Positions 1 through 12,228 of a stretch of DNA of 64,000 bases are shown in pieces. The stretch is taken from assembly GCA_004794785.1 (NCBI GenBank), contig SJOL01009432.1:581795-645794 (forward strand). Direction: 5' to 3'. Both the position numbers and the translations under genes were made by a program. The first letter of the stretch is position 1, and each line of letters begins with the position of its first letter. This DNA is from Opisthorchis felineus. Taxonomy: Eukaryota > Platyhelminthes > Trematoda > Opisthorchiida > Opisthorchiidae. The notes below the pieces were generated by a model. That model searched no databases, was not told the origin of the DNA, and worked only from the letters and a program-made list of their open reading frames with translations.

Positions 1-594
1 TCGCTTGTCAAAACGGCACTCCGGTTTTCGTCAACCTTCACTACAAGAATGCACTCCACCGCAGTGTGACGGTTCGTGCAACTTTATAACGCGCCAAGCC
101 ATACTGAAAAGTGTGTTTATGACACAAACGGGTTAGTCAATTGGTAGGTGTCTGACTTACACCCTTCTGGTCCTAAAGACCGGGAGTTGGAACTGTATGG
201 CAGATTACTCCTCAGTAATATATAATGCGCTGGCGCTCATACGCCGACAACGAATGCTTTGCGGTTAGGCTTTTGGATCAAGGGGTTTAGCTGAGGACAC
301 TAACTGTTCTCTTGTCTAGGCCTGAGAGCCCTGGTAATATCCCAACCCACAAACAACGATGAACCAAGCAAACGACCTTATGCTACATCGGTCATTGAGT
401 GGTGCCACCAGCCGGTTCACATTAATTGCAGCATATAGCGGGCAGGATAATGAAAAACTGGTTGCTTTTGACGCCTCTCTTCTTTGTGTGGCTGTGTTGG
501 ACCAGAATCGTAATGAACAGACAGCAGATTTGAGATCAGCAACACAATCCTGGAGGGTTAAATTGGAACTTCGGAAATAAGCAAAAGCCTTTTA

Positions 595-870
595 TCCCTC
601 TGACATCCCCCGGCTGCTGGTCCTGGTGAACTCCCACAGACTCTGTTCAAAGATCTAGGTAAAATCCCCTGTCAGTGCTTGTGTAACGTATGTGCCTCTA
701 TCTGGTTGAAGGAGACTATCTCAACCGGTTGGAATGAGTCGATATCAGTGCCAATTTTGAACAAGGGTACTCGTGATGAGTGTGGCAACCATAGAGCTAT
801 TGAGTTGTGTTTATAATGTGAAAACCGTGTTACAAAATCATGAGCAATCCTTTTGCGGAAGAATGAAAAG
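595..870 (+). mobile_element. RTE-type LINE fragment (RT N-terminal part)
   Basis: A degraded piece of the linker and first reverse transcriptase blocks of an RTE-clade LINE. In one frame, around 700-800, it reads WNESISVPILNKGTRDECGN, matching the family pattern of W-x-ES-x-VPI followed by a K-G-x-R-x-ECGN-x-RGISL block. The preceding bases fit the proline- and leucine-rich linker. The same block occurs in the fuller copies at 18.0 kb and 28.3 kb. Stops and frame changes show it is dead. Confidence 0.6.
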
Positions 871-3800
871 CACAGCATTGAGGATGTGACTGTTTTTCAA
901 AGCTGACAGGGTAATTTAGGCGTGCACAGAACATCTTTTCAAGACGTTTTCGCATGCGGTATATAGTGGGGTTTTATCTGGTGCTACGAGACAAGATCTG
1001 ACTGTAGCACTTAGTCCGAATGTATCAATAAGTTCTACATAAAATGGTGCCAGACACGGCCCCTAAGCTAGCCGTCTTTAAGTAGACAACCTACACATTT
1101 TTTGTAATTGATTCAAATATCATCAGAATTTTGAAGTTAAGGCATCTAAACATTTTTGAGCTCATCGGGACAAGTCCATACACACAGAATGTGATGAACC
1201 CTACTCACTGCAGTCCCTCATGACACTACAGAAACTGTGCCTTCAGTGACTCAATTGCGACAAGAAATTTGTATGTGGTAAGCGATTGCTGCTAAATACT
1301 GTGGAAGTGAGATTCGAGTTCTTACCATGCACACACACCTGTCTGTCAAGATAAGTGCTTATTTAATTATTTCGGTGGCTCAGACACCAAAATACGATGA
1401 GTATATTGCTGTTGAATCTCAGAACACAATCTCATCTCGACCTTGTAAGTAATACATACAGGTGGAAAGCGTCCTGTCGCATGGGAATAAAACTAAATAT
1501 TCCATCCAAATGCACTATGGGAACTAAATTTCGTATAAAATGCAACAATATTTGCTAAAAATCTGTTTGTCAGAGGGGCAGAATTTATTGCTTACCTTCT
1601 TCATCCTAAGCGCAGCGTCAAAAAAATCCTTAAAAAGCTGCCGGTGGCAACCAGAAATTACATTTTTTAACGAGAAACTGCGGTTCGTAAAATGAATCTA
1701 GCTAACGAATGATGTTTTTGCTACCATGAACACGACTCGTAATATGAGCTGCCAAACCAAACAGAAAGCCATTTCGTCAAGTAAAATGCCAACAAAAAGT
1801 TATAGGTGACTATTTCTAGCCCAACGCATAAAGCTGTACAACCACCTATGAGTAAAGCTCGAAAACATTTATACCACCACTGATAGTAAGGATCCGTTGG
1901 TAGTTCACGATTCTTGTGCGTTGCTTTTAAAAATTCTGCCCCTGACAGAAAACACCCTGCAAACTGTTCTATACGCCAAGCTGAACAGAACAAAAATTTT
2001 CAGTATATACTTTCATCGGCCACGCAAATTTTTTATGCGCTATTCGCAGCGCTGAAACCAACGTTAGTAGTCTCAGGGTGCACCAGATACCAGGTTCGTG
2101 TAGGTCGGACCGCTGAGCGCAAATGGGCATTTGCTAAAACGTTTCCACCAATGCCTTGTGAAACAAAAGCTGAGTCTCACAAACGTACCAAAAAATGTCA
2201 GTCTTCGTCGGGTAGCCGTGCCTGCGTCTCCCGCATATTTACCAAATCTTGACTTTGTCGTTTTGGGAAATTATCAGAAACATTTGACAGTATGCCAGTG
2301 AATGTGTTATATATTCAATCCTAGTCAGCAAACGATAATGCACACGGGCAAATACAAGCAGAATGTTGCTCATATAAAATGATACACCGTAACCATAGAC
2401 TGGACAGTACTGTCGGAAATTTTCGTCCGACTGAAATTTAGTTCGGATGTGTTATACATGAATTTACACTGTACCCATATATAGCAAACACTACAGTATT
2501 ACCGCTGGGAAGAGATTTAAGTAGTATTCTGTTCTCTCTACGAAAGCGACTTAACATCGGCAGAATGTTCTCACTGTAGGTTTGGTGGCTGACAGGAATG
2601 CTGTAGTAATGACACTGATGTTACTGTACTTTTGCTGAGGAATGAAAGTTGTTAATAGTACGCCTTTCAAGCCTCAGAACTTTGGCAGTATCATTTACTG
2701 CGACAACTTCAATCATGGGTATTCTCGCTACCATTCCGCAGCGTTTGTAGCAACTCTTCCTGTACCCCACAATATGTGAACATTTATGTCGTGGACACCG
2801 ACGATGGCCGAATTCTATTTCTCCACACCTGTGAACAGTGCTTGTTGGAGATGGATCAAAGGTCATAACCCGTAAAGACATTTATTTTGCAAATTCAGCC
2901 GGATGTATCCTGACAGTGCTTTCTTTATATCTACATCAAAAGTGACGAAACTCCGCTTAGTTATCAAGATAAGCTTGAACTTTTCATCGACATCCTATCT
3001 ACCGCGTCCGAACAAGAATCACATTGGAAAACAGTATTTTTCCTCGTTATCGGAAGTTTCTTATTATTACTGGATGAGAAATTACCTCTTCTCAAGTGTT
3101 CATAGTCAGATCCTTGCCGGAAGTGTCTGCCCCTACCCGCAAAAATTGCATAGTTTACCGTTTCCTGTTTGGCAAAATCTCCAGTAATATACAGTCCTTG
3201 TCATTACTTCACTCTAACTTAACCAAAAATTACAAGCAAAAGCGGCTAGTCCACCGCAGGAAGGAGAACTGTTCCAGTGGTAATTGGGTTTTAATATCTT
3301 GTTTTTGTACTCATACTTAGGCGTACGTTTCTTATTAAACTGCATTGCTGGTCACTGCAAGTCACAGGGAGTTTCTTGTCTATGTCCTTAGGGGATCGGT
3401 CTCCGTGCCAAATTTTACTGTCAGGAATTTTTTTACCTATGTACAGAAGTGTATTAATTAGGGCAGAAAGGATAAAGCAGTTTGGTTTTACTGCACAGTG
3501 GGTTCATAGCTCAATACGGATGGTAGTGTTACCGTTATCTACGGTTGAACTTTGCTCATATACCCGACCCATATCCCTCCAAGGTTCTAAAATATTTTTG
3601 ATATTGCCCGTAAATAAGCACAAACCTCCGTATTGGAAGCAAAGCCCTATAAAAATGTCATTGTCTTTGCAATTCTGGAATATTGGGTCTCAATGTGCAT
3701 TCCTCTTATGATGATGCTCTTTTCAGTTGACAAACACTGCTTTCATTTTAGTGCAAATTCTACCATTGGTAAAACAAACTTTTACCGTATTTTCATTTTT

Positions 3801-6800
3801 GGATCGATTGTTTGTTCCAAAAACATAAAGAGTAGTCCCAGTCGAATGGGATTATCTTTTTTCATTTTCATTGTAATTGTAGCCGCTTACTGGTTAGGCA
3901 CCTTCCACAATTTCTTGTATTTTGTTTCCTGAGATAAGATGGTACAACGTTATCTGATACTGGCCGAAATTCAGGCGTTACCAAACAAATGAACAGGCGC
4001 ATATTTAAAAACGAGCAATCATCTAAGGGTCATTGGCTAAACTAGCTAATACCAAACAAGTAATTAACCAGGGGTGGTTTGTAGGCGATACCAGTCCGCT
4101 AATGAGTGCTGGAGCGTTGCTCCCAGTCCTGCACTTCGATCCCACTTAAGCGACTGCTAAACTCCAAAACCATCTCGGGTGTAGTTATTTGTGATTTGGT
4201 GCCAGGAGTCCAGTTTCTCTTGCAATAATATAGTTTGGTAGTAAACGCACACAAACACAATCCGGCGCCTTTCAGTATTAATTTAAAAAAAACCCTGACT
4301 GTTAGTTACGTTGACACACAGCAGGCAATTCATAGTATATACCGGCTAACCCTGAAACGAATACAATTGTTAAGTTTAGATAATTGTCAATCACCAAGTT
4401 GGTCTGAAGTCGGTTGTGCGCTCGAAGTCAACTTTTTCAAGGTGCGAGCCTGAGGACGTATGGGAAATCCATTTGATTACTTGACACACTGACCCGTGGG
4501 TTCCCCTTATTCCTTATTCACTTAATGTACGAATAGACTTATATGAAGTCCCAAAAGCACCTACCACAGAATGTAAACTCTGGTAACTCCCTTTATTTGT
4601 CCCCCATGGTTTTAAAGTTATTTGCCATCACTGCAGCAACGTTTTCACCTTGATAACCAGTAAAGATATGACTATGAGTTAATTTGTTCAAAATGGCAGA
4701 ACATGGTAATTCGCGCATCACGTTTGCGTGACTTCAGTTTAAATCGATTCAAGCTCTCAACAATATCATGACTGTAATAAAATACGCAGAGGTATACGCG
4801 CACAGGGAGGTAGAATTTCGTTAGGAAGGGTCAGAATGGGTTCACTTGTGGTCCATTCAGATACAGGCTTTGCCTTTCAATGACCGACAAATTAACTTAT
4901 CAGTGTTTCTATTCACAAATGCGTCCTGAATACGGGACAGAACGCACGTGATGATTTGGTTCAGCTAACAGATTTTATTTCATGTCTGTACACCCCTCGA
5001 GATTATGAATTCAATTTTGTTTACAACCGTTAATAAGAAGTAATTTAGAGCTCAAACTAAAGCTTGTGCTTATCAAATGCTATCGCTGGCCTTGGACTAC
5101 ATAGTCCAGCTAACAATAGCGCCCACATTGGTTGAAAATACCAAAAATGCTTGAAGGCATACGTATTAGATAGATAAAATATGTAGACACGTGGTTTGCC
5201 TGTTCAGCCATGTAATTCGGTTGTATCTAAGGTGTCATACAAATTAAAGACTATTTGTTCCACCCGAATCACCAGCATTCTGTCCTGTAGTAAGTGTAGA
5301 CATAGTTTAACCTCACTAGAATTTCAGGTCTAGAACCCGAACTCTAAGAGTTTATGACCACTGACATGGAAAATGTGATACACACACCTGAAGCCAACTT
5401 CAAGTGGGGATGGATAAATAAACAAGCTAATTAACTCATGCATAGTGCATACAAAGCTCATTCATTTCAGCAGAACCCAGAATGATATCTGACAACGAGT
5501 AAAATGACCACCTGTGGTTTCAAACGAGCCACATAAAAATATGGACTAGTTTTTCTAAGTCAGAGGATCTAGACAAGAATGGCAATAGGTTTTGCACTTT
5601 AGTCAAGCCTTTTTATCGTTCTAATTTCAATGTCGTAAAGACTCGGCACCAAATAAAAATACAACCCTTATTACTTAGGTTTATGTTACAAATCTGAAGG
5701 TGGTGCTCATGTCCAGCAGGACCCAAACATTTTAAGTTCCCTGAAGTTTGTAGTACGGTTACAAAATGTAGACATAATGCACTGATACCATTGATTTTTC
5801 AGCGGTCTAGAAGGTGATCAGATACAGAGTTCTTTTTAGTTTAATAAATTTAATTCACTAGGCTCAGAGTATGTTTTAAAGGTCATTTTATCATTACGGT
5901 AGACGTGCACTTAAGCCATCCATGTGTTTCGGAAACTGTCGATTTTCAATGAGACTGGGTGCAACACTAAAGGAAGGGATTTTTGCTTTCACATTACTCC
6001 TGAATAAACAGTCCTTTCCCTACCTAGCACAAAGCGGAGAAACAGTAGACTTGAGGTTTGCTTTTGATACAGCTTATTAACAGAGCATATAGGTGATCGC
6101 GCCAGCATTTCACTTCTGAACAATTAGCACTCAAGATGTAATGCTACCAATACTCTGCTAGCGCACGCTGCATACACCGGGACAGGAGAACGTGTCCTGG
6201 TTTGAACACGTGACTGGCTTTTTGGACATCGACAACAACTCTCTGAGAATGACAACAGGGTTTGATTGGTCATTTCGCTCACCCCATATGAAATTATCTG
6301 CACTCATGGCGATTTTGCATAAGGATTTTTCGAAGCAGATTTATCGCGTACAACTTCGTAGGCGTTTTGTTCATTTTTAGTATAACTATTTGGCCACTCA
6401 TGTTTGACGTCCACTTTTCAGAGTTATCTTTTATTCCTACCTCTCATGAACGATTAAATTTCAATCAAGTTTTCAGTTTCCAGTCTTAATAATTAAAACT
6501 AATGAATATGGGCTTTTGAGTGTGTATGCGGAAATTATGGGTCATTGTTTAAACTAGTATAAAAAATTCAGTAGTTAAAACTATTCTTCATCTTCTGAAG
6601 GGTTATGTATTTGAAAAAAAACTTTCAGTGTATCGTAAACAACATGTGGTACTGTTGAAGCAAAGTAAAGAACGAAAATCTAACCGCTGCTAGACATGTC
6701 CAAAACATGTCCAGATAACCTGAGTAAAAATACTGGGCTCTTACAGACAAGAAATCTCAATACGGCAGTAAAATGAATGAACAAAATTATGCACAGGTAA

Positions 6801-7750
6801 GTGGAATAAACGGCGTTAGGACATTTTCTGTAAAATTTGGGCAAAGACATCTGGATATAGAATTTTCGTGGCAAACTACTTGACAAGGCAGTTTTCATGC
6901 CCTGATTTCAACACGGTGAACAAAAGCTTGCAGTTAGATGTCTTCATGTACTTTGGATCTCCATCGTTATCTCTGATTATTCTTCTAGGTTTCCAATTCA
7001 GTGACCAGTTCAGAGCCTCTCAGTTTGTTTACTTCAGTCGCATTTCCTCTTCAAATTTGCGGTTGAGACGGTATCACTATTATAAGCTACCCATAAGCAG
7101 ATGCTGACTGAGTGATCCATTCATTACTTTTTCACCGATCCTCCGACTTCGTCTCATTATTCACACTTCTGGTATGGATACTGACGATGCCAAACATGTT
7201 CGACCTAGCCTGAGGACCACACAGATTTATTTTAATCCGATTAATATTTTGTGCTAGGCACCGCATTATAAACTACGATTTCAGCAAGATGCTATTCCAA
7301 CTTGGCAAGTGCTCTTTCGCTATCTGGCTGAAAACTGATTTTCATGACACTAATAGCAATTCGGCGCCCTGAACTATATCTCTTTTCGGCCAACTTTGTC
7401 AAAACAAGGTGTCACTCACCCAGCTGATAATAACTGAGAGCGCGACAGGGCATAAAATATGCTGGAATTCTTCAGTTCCAAATTAAGAGCAATTTGGCGA
7501 AAATAGAATTTACTCTTTGTAGTAAAACGCCCAATTATTTACATGAAAATTATGGAAATTTTTCTTTTCCCAAGGGTTCTCTACCTTGCATCTCATGACA
7601 TGCCTTCAACTTAACGAACGAAGAATTTCATGCCTGTCAGATATAATGGAATGACCCATTCAGAGATCACTAAAGATTCCCATGAGCTTGTGAGCTGGAC
7701 AGGAACACTATTAATTAGTGGTCTGAATGTCTCTATCGACATTTTGTATT
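871..7750. other. Long stretch without a supported gene
   Basis: AT-rich sequence in which no protein family, tRNA, rRNA or clear repeat could be recognised. Short open frames here (for example 1914-2252 on + and 2621-2881 on -) resemble no family I know, have no convincing splice context and are treated as chance frames. A weak tRNA-like stretch near 4,080-4,180 is too degenerate to call. Confidence 0.5.
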
Positions 7751-7759
7751 ATGTATTGC

Positions 7760-8112
7760 ATACGGTTATTCACCATCTTTACCAAGCATTGGGTCTCCAA
7801 CAGGATAGCGGTTATTCTGGAGGCCCGACGACAAACTCCATTCCGTCGAACCTACCATGCAACTCGGCGCATCATGCGATGCCAGGAACGACTAATTTTT
7901 GCACAGACCGGAAAGCTTAGTATATACAAGAGATTGAGGAAAAGGTAGCGAGGCATTCTTTGAATGTCCACAGGTGATTGTTTCTCAGCTCCTCTAACTC
8001 CCTCGTCAGTGAAACCATAAAGGATCACAATGGTTCTCTGATATGCAGCAAAGAAGAGCACTTGGACCATTGGGCGGAGTATTATGAACACCAGTTCATT
8101 TGAAAGCCGTCT
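7760..8112 (+). mobile_element. RTE-type LINE fragment (linker between EN and RT)
   Basis: Pieces of the region joining endonuclease and reverse transcriptase in RTE elements. Frame segments read RRIMRCQERLIFAQ (about 7,865-7,910) and VSETIKDHNGSL followed by EEHLDHWAEYYEHQF (about 8,005-8,100). The copy at 27.99 kb carries the near-equivalent EEHLDHWAEYFEKQF, which ties the fragment to the same family. Frames are broken and no RT core follows. Confidence 0.7.
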
Positions 8113-8499
8113 ACTTCTGCTCTGATGTGTTCGGCTTTAAGTAAAGCGTGAATTATGAATATATAGTGTCCTTTAACTTCAGAAATGTTCGGGTGCATAT
8201 CCCTACTTCAGACTCATCGTAAGCACTCCAAGCTAAGTCGGCTGGTTAATATGTTGCATTTTGAGACAAGCGCTGTTTTGCATGAGTAATTGGGAGTGGA
8301 TGAAACCTAGAGGTGGACCGGATTTTGCATAGCAAAAGGGAACGAAGAATGTTACGAAAAGTTTGGGTGCATGTACTGGGCGCACCCTTCCAGGATGGCG
8401 TCCACACGGCTTTCCTTGTGCTTGACTGGGGACAGTAATCCATATGGCGGCAATTCGATCATACCTCTATTGGCATGTTCTTTGCAAGTTGGGAAATAA

Positions 8500-9065
8500 A
8501 CCTATTATTATAGTAGCATTCATGTTATCAGACTCTATCCGGGTTGTTCGGCTAAATGTTGGAGATGTAGTCACCTCGGATGTTTAGTGTAGGATAGTCT
8601 CAGGTCAATCCCGAGGCCCCCTTTTGTTCTTTCTACTATAAGGTTTCATTCCAGGCAATTGACATGATAATGCAGTAAAAATCAGTCATCTGATTTGTCT
8701 TGCTGTCTGCTGATTTTGGCGATAGAAAATGTGCTGACCGACCTAAGAAACTGGACTAGATTGGGAGACAATCTGCTGGGCAAGTACGGAGTGAACTCAG
8801 ATAGCAGTGCATGGTGCCAACAGTAGCGGTAAAATGATACCTCGTTGGTTCTACCGGGAAGAGCCCAAAACCACAGACAGGCGATCAGGATGCTTTTTAT
8901 GAAATTCCCGAATCCAAGTCTAGCCGCATAACCACTGGTGATGGGGTAAACATCGGCGTTACCACAGAAGTGGCTGTTATACTGGGATTGTATCACATAT
9001 TTTGGTCTCCTCACACTTTCACACTACGGCCACCGCAAATTTGCTGCAGACATGTAACGAACACT
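8500..9065 (+). mobile_element. CR1-like LINE fragment (RT 3' part), weak
   Basis: Broken frames look like the distal reverse transcriptase of a CR1-like LINE. VSGQSRGPLLF near 8,600 resembles the GVPQGS-x-LGPLLF block, LTDLRNW near 8,735 resembles the helix after the catalytic aspartates, and KRAQNHRQAIRMLFMKFPNP near 8,865-8,925 resembles the K-R-AQ...L...FPNP block of the RT tail. Each match alone is weak; together and in order they support a heavily decayed copy. Confidence 0.4.
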
Positions 9066-9912
9066 TGAGACGGTGGCGCCGTTTACCATTCCTTCAAGAA
9101 ACTGAATAGTCCGATCTTGGTTTTTATTCTGTTTACACTCTAAACCGGGGTTTTGTTCAGCCCGACAAAATACATCCGATAGGTTATTCCGTACCTTACA
9201 TCTTTTGTTTAAACCTAAATTACAAACCCCTTACCTTGTGTGACTTGCTGGTGTGGTGTTTTGTACCTTTCTTTTGCTTTCATTATAACGTTACGAATTT
9301 CATCAATTTCATAAACGATTTCTGTTTGAATACGCAAAACCACAAAAACGCCCATTTGTACAAATTACATACAATACAGGCGTGGTCGCATTCTCCGATT
9401 TTCTCTTTTCATTTCACTCGCGCTTACAGCGGTTACTCGCGAGCTTCATGTGCTAACTCTGGTATCAAAACATTTCAGACTGTCTTCGGAGTTTATTGTA
9501 TATGAGAGCTTCCCGGAAAAGAAGACCCCTGGACGTTCACGACCGGATTATTATTTATTCACTGGCCTGGGCCAACGACGAGCTATTTTAAAAAGAACAA
9601 TTCTTAGTGAGTCTGTTCCATTCGACCCTTTTTATTATTGTGTACTCAATTCAGAGTAATTATATTCATTTCTTTGCCACACGCTTCCTAAAGTAGCTTT
9701 TTTGGGTACCCAGACCACTACACTGGAGTGCTAGAATTGACAGGTGCCCTACGGCCGCACCGAGGATATTCCCTCCACTTACTGCACTCACCAAGTGCCA
9801 AGTCAATTTTTACCAAGTTTTGAAATGCACAGTTCTGCAAACAGCATCCTTTTAAGATACTTGAGTAGTGGCCTTTCAAGTCTGAGCAGCCACTATTATA
9901 CCAGTTTCCCAA

Positions 9913-10368
9913 TTGACACTTCTTACAACTACTTTTTCCTTGATTTCACACGTAATCAGATATGGCACGAGTGCTGTCATTTCCCACCCGGATCGTCCAA
10001 CTAAAATTTGCTTATTGTTATGTGCTGGACCTATATCTGATGGGGTTCGCAGGAGACACATGGTCGATCTCAATGATGGGACCCTAGTTGAGCGTGATGC
10101 ACAGCAGTCCGGAGGTGTAGACACCAATTTCTTGATGGCCTTTCTTGAGGAGATGGGACTTCGCGTTATGTACCTTCACTCCGCTTTTCTGTCAATCTCG
10201 TATCAAGGGGCCAGTATGTATTACTACTGCGTTTCTATCAATGATGATGATCTCATGTATACTGGGTGGACTGAGAGGGGGAGACCAGGAATTAAATTGA
10301 GCATTAGAGGCACAGGTTTCTCAGTAGCTGAATTCCGAATGTCCGCCCACTTGCTAGCATGCTTGTGA
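9913..10368 (+). other. Orphan open frame of 151 codons, function unknown
   Basis: One of the longest uninterrupted frames not explained by a known family. The product would be hydrophobic at its N-terminus, with an acidic run INDDDLMYTGW about two thirds along. No signal, domain or splice context is convincing, and LINE remnants lie on both sides, so it may be a fragment of an unrecognised element or chance. Confidence 0.2.
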
Positions 10369-10877
10369 TACATGACTCAAACTTCTCAGATTACCTTGCT
10401 GATACTTGGAGCCTTACAGCGATAAAATTGGTTACATGGGAAAGATGGTGCTTGTCCGTCGTTTCCCAAGCATCTTCCAACACCGGTAACGAGCTCCATC
10501 GGTTCCGACCGTCGTTATACACTGCTCTCTTTTTGCGTGGTCTGCCGAAAGAGGAGATCTAGTCACTGAAATAAGGTATCTGATATAAGACGTTTCTGTT
10601 GACGGGTTGATATCCCACGACCACAGGAAGCCGGACACCGATTTTTGGGTGTGCGACACGCAATCCCCTGGATAGGAAGGTGTGACAGGCAAAGGATCGA
10701 ATAAGGTAGGTTTGGTGAGAAACGTAGTGGTGAATTGTTCAACTCGAAATTGTGGGAGGCTAAAGAAATCCCTGGACATGTGTTTGTGTGGACTCCCGAG
10801 TCGCCCGCGGTCAGCGTGGCCAACGGGGTGTACGAAGGATTTTCCGGTTCGCTGTGGTTAGGTTTGTAGCTTTGGCT

Positions 10878-11520
10878 CTAGGCTTCCTGGGCGGCAACTG
10901 TGTCCGCAATCGGAGAGGCCACTTTTGACGGAGTGGAGCTGGATATTGGCAGTTTCACATTTACAGTGTCTGTAGTGTTTTTGCAGCATTCCCCGACGTC
11001 GAGGTCGTCTGAACTTGAGTCAAGAGGGAGCCTGTTTTGCATCTCTCCCCTAGAACAGCTGTGACCCAGTTTCTGCGCCTTTAGAGGGCGACCATCAGAT
11101 ATACGCCTGATCGTTGTATAGGCCTTTCGGATGCTGACAACCCGCTCCATGATCTTCTGTACGACTGACGGGGAGGAAAGAGTGGCTAGAAGCCAAAGTG
11201 TTCACTCGCTTCCATTTTGGAGTAACCAATCTGCGTGATGCGATTCGTGGTCAGTCTTTGTGAGGACACTACCAAGTAGCGACTGTGCCTGCCTCGTTGG
11301 CGTGATTTTTCTGGAGAACGACCCTCAGATGATCAGCCTGCTCTCCCTCATGCGCCTGTCCACTAGAGATGCCGTGGCGGTCTTTATTACCGCATCATGG
11401 AGCTGGACGACCTTATTCGCAGCCAGCGGGCCCGGGATGGATAGCGCAAGGTACTCGTTCAGGGAAGAAAGTTCATTATCAACTTTCGTCAAGGTCGCTG
11501 TGTTCATTGCGTTTGTGTTA
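10878..11520 (-). mobile_element. CR1-like LINE ORF1 remnant
   Basis: Minus-strand frames resemble the RNA-binding ORF1 protein of CR1/Jockey-type LINEs. SLVDRRMRESRLII (about 11,325-11,370) fits the RR-x-ES-x-II block, and LSSPSVVQKIMER with DGRPLKAQKLGH further on (11,180 down to 11,060) fits the SSP-x-VV-x-I-x-R...RPL pattern. Stops separate the segments. Because an ORF2 on the same strand lies upstream (12.2-14.8 kb), this probably belongs to a second copy rather than to that element's own ORF1. Confidence 0.45.
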
Positions 11521-11639
11521 TCCAGAGCTTTAGAAAGAAGCGCCAGTTTTGCGTTGAGTATCCCGACTAAAGCGGAACATTCACACTGGCCTTTCCGGTT
11601 TAGCAGTGGGGACTTGTTTCGTTTTTGACGGCTCTCCTT

Positions 11640-12225
11640 TTAGTTGCGGTAGGCACTGCAACCTTAAGATAGAGCCAGTTTGCGCAGACAAACGGGTCAG
11701 GAGAGTAAGCCAATTGGTTAGAATATGGACCAATCAGAACCGAGCAGTTTGGCTCGGCGCCTTCCGCTTAATCACGAAAGTTACGATGGGTCTTGTGGGA
11801 AGTTCTGTGAGCACTTTATGAATAAAACTGTGGTGGTGTTCACTCTCCCCCATTAGGAATGGTCTCAAAATATCATACCTGTTCGCCGACCTGCTACTCT
11901 ATAGCCTACCCCGAGGAATTCCTACTGCACCTCCGAATGAAAACCGGATAGCATTGAAGAGACAGTCCCTGACAGATTCTCACAAGACCTTGGCACTGTC
12001 TGTTGTAAGCGATCCGGTTCACACTACTGCCACTTCATCGAAAAGTGGTGCACTCCGTGTTGTCTAGCTTCTGGGGTGATCGAAGTGGGTTTTACGACGG
12101 TGGACCGGTCTATTACTGAATTATTCGCTGCGCCGCCTTCGCTTTAAGTAGCCGGTCCAATGATACACTCTAGATGCACACCGGTATTTTCAGTACATGC
12201 AATGGATCCTTTTTCTGAAGTGTTT
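11640..12225. other. Unassigned spacer, possibly LINE 3' end
   Basis: No recognisable gene. Lying directly downstream, in the transcription sense, of the minus-strand LINE ORF2, it may contain that element's decayed tail and 3' untranslated region, but I see no diagnostic motif. Confidence 0.3.
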
Positions 12226-12228
12226 CCC

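Noticed and set aside
120..200. tRNA- or SINE-like stretch near the window start
   Set aside because: An A-box-like ggttagtcaattggtagg is present, but the B box is too weak and the following body matches family 1 only over a few bases near 315-345.
1914..2252. 112-codon frame as a gene
   Set aside because: Lysine- and serine-rich with no motif, no acceptor or donor, no homologue I can name.
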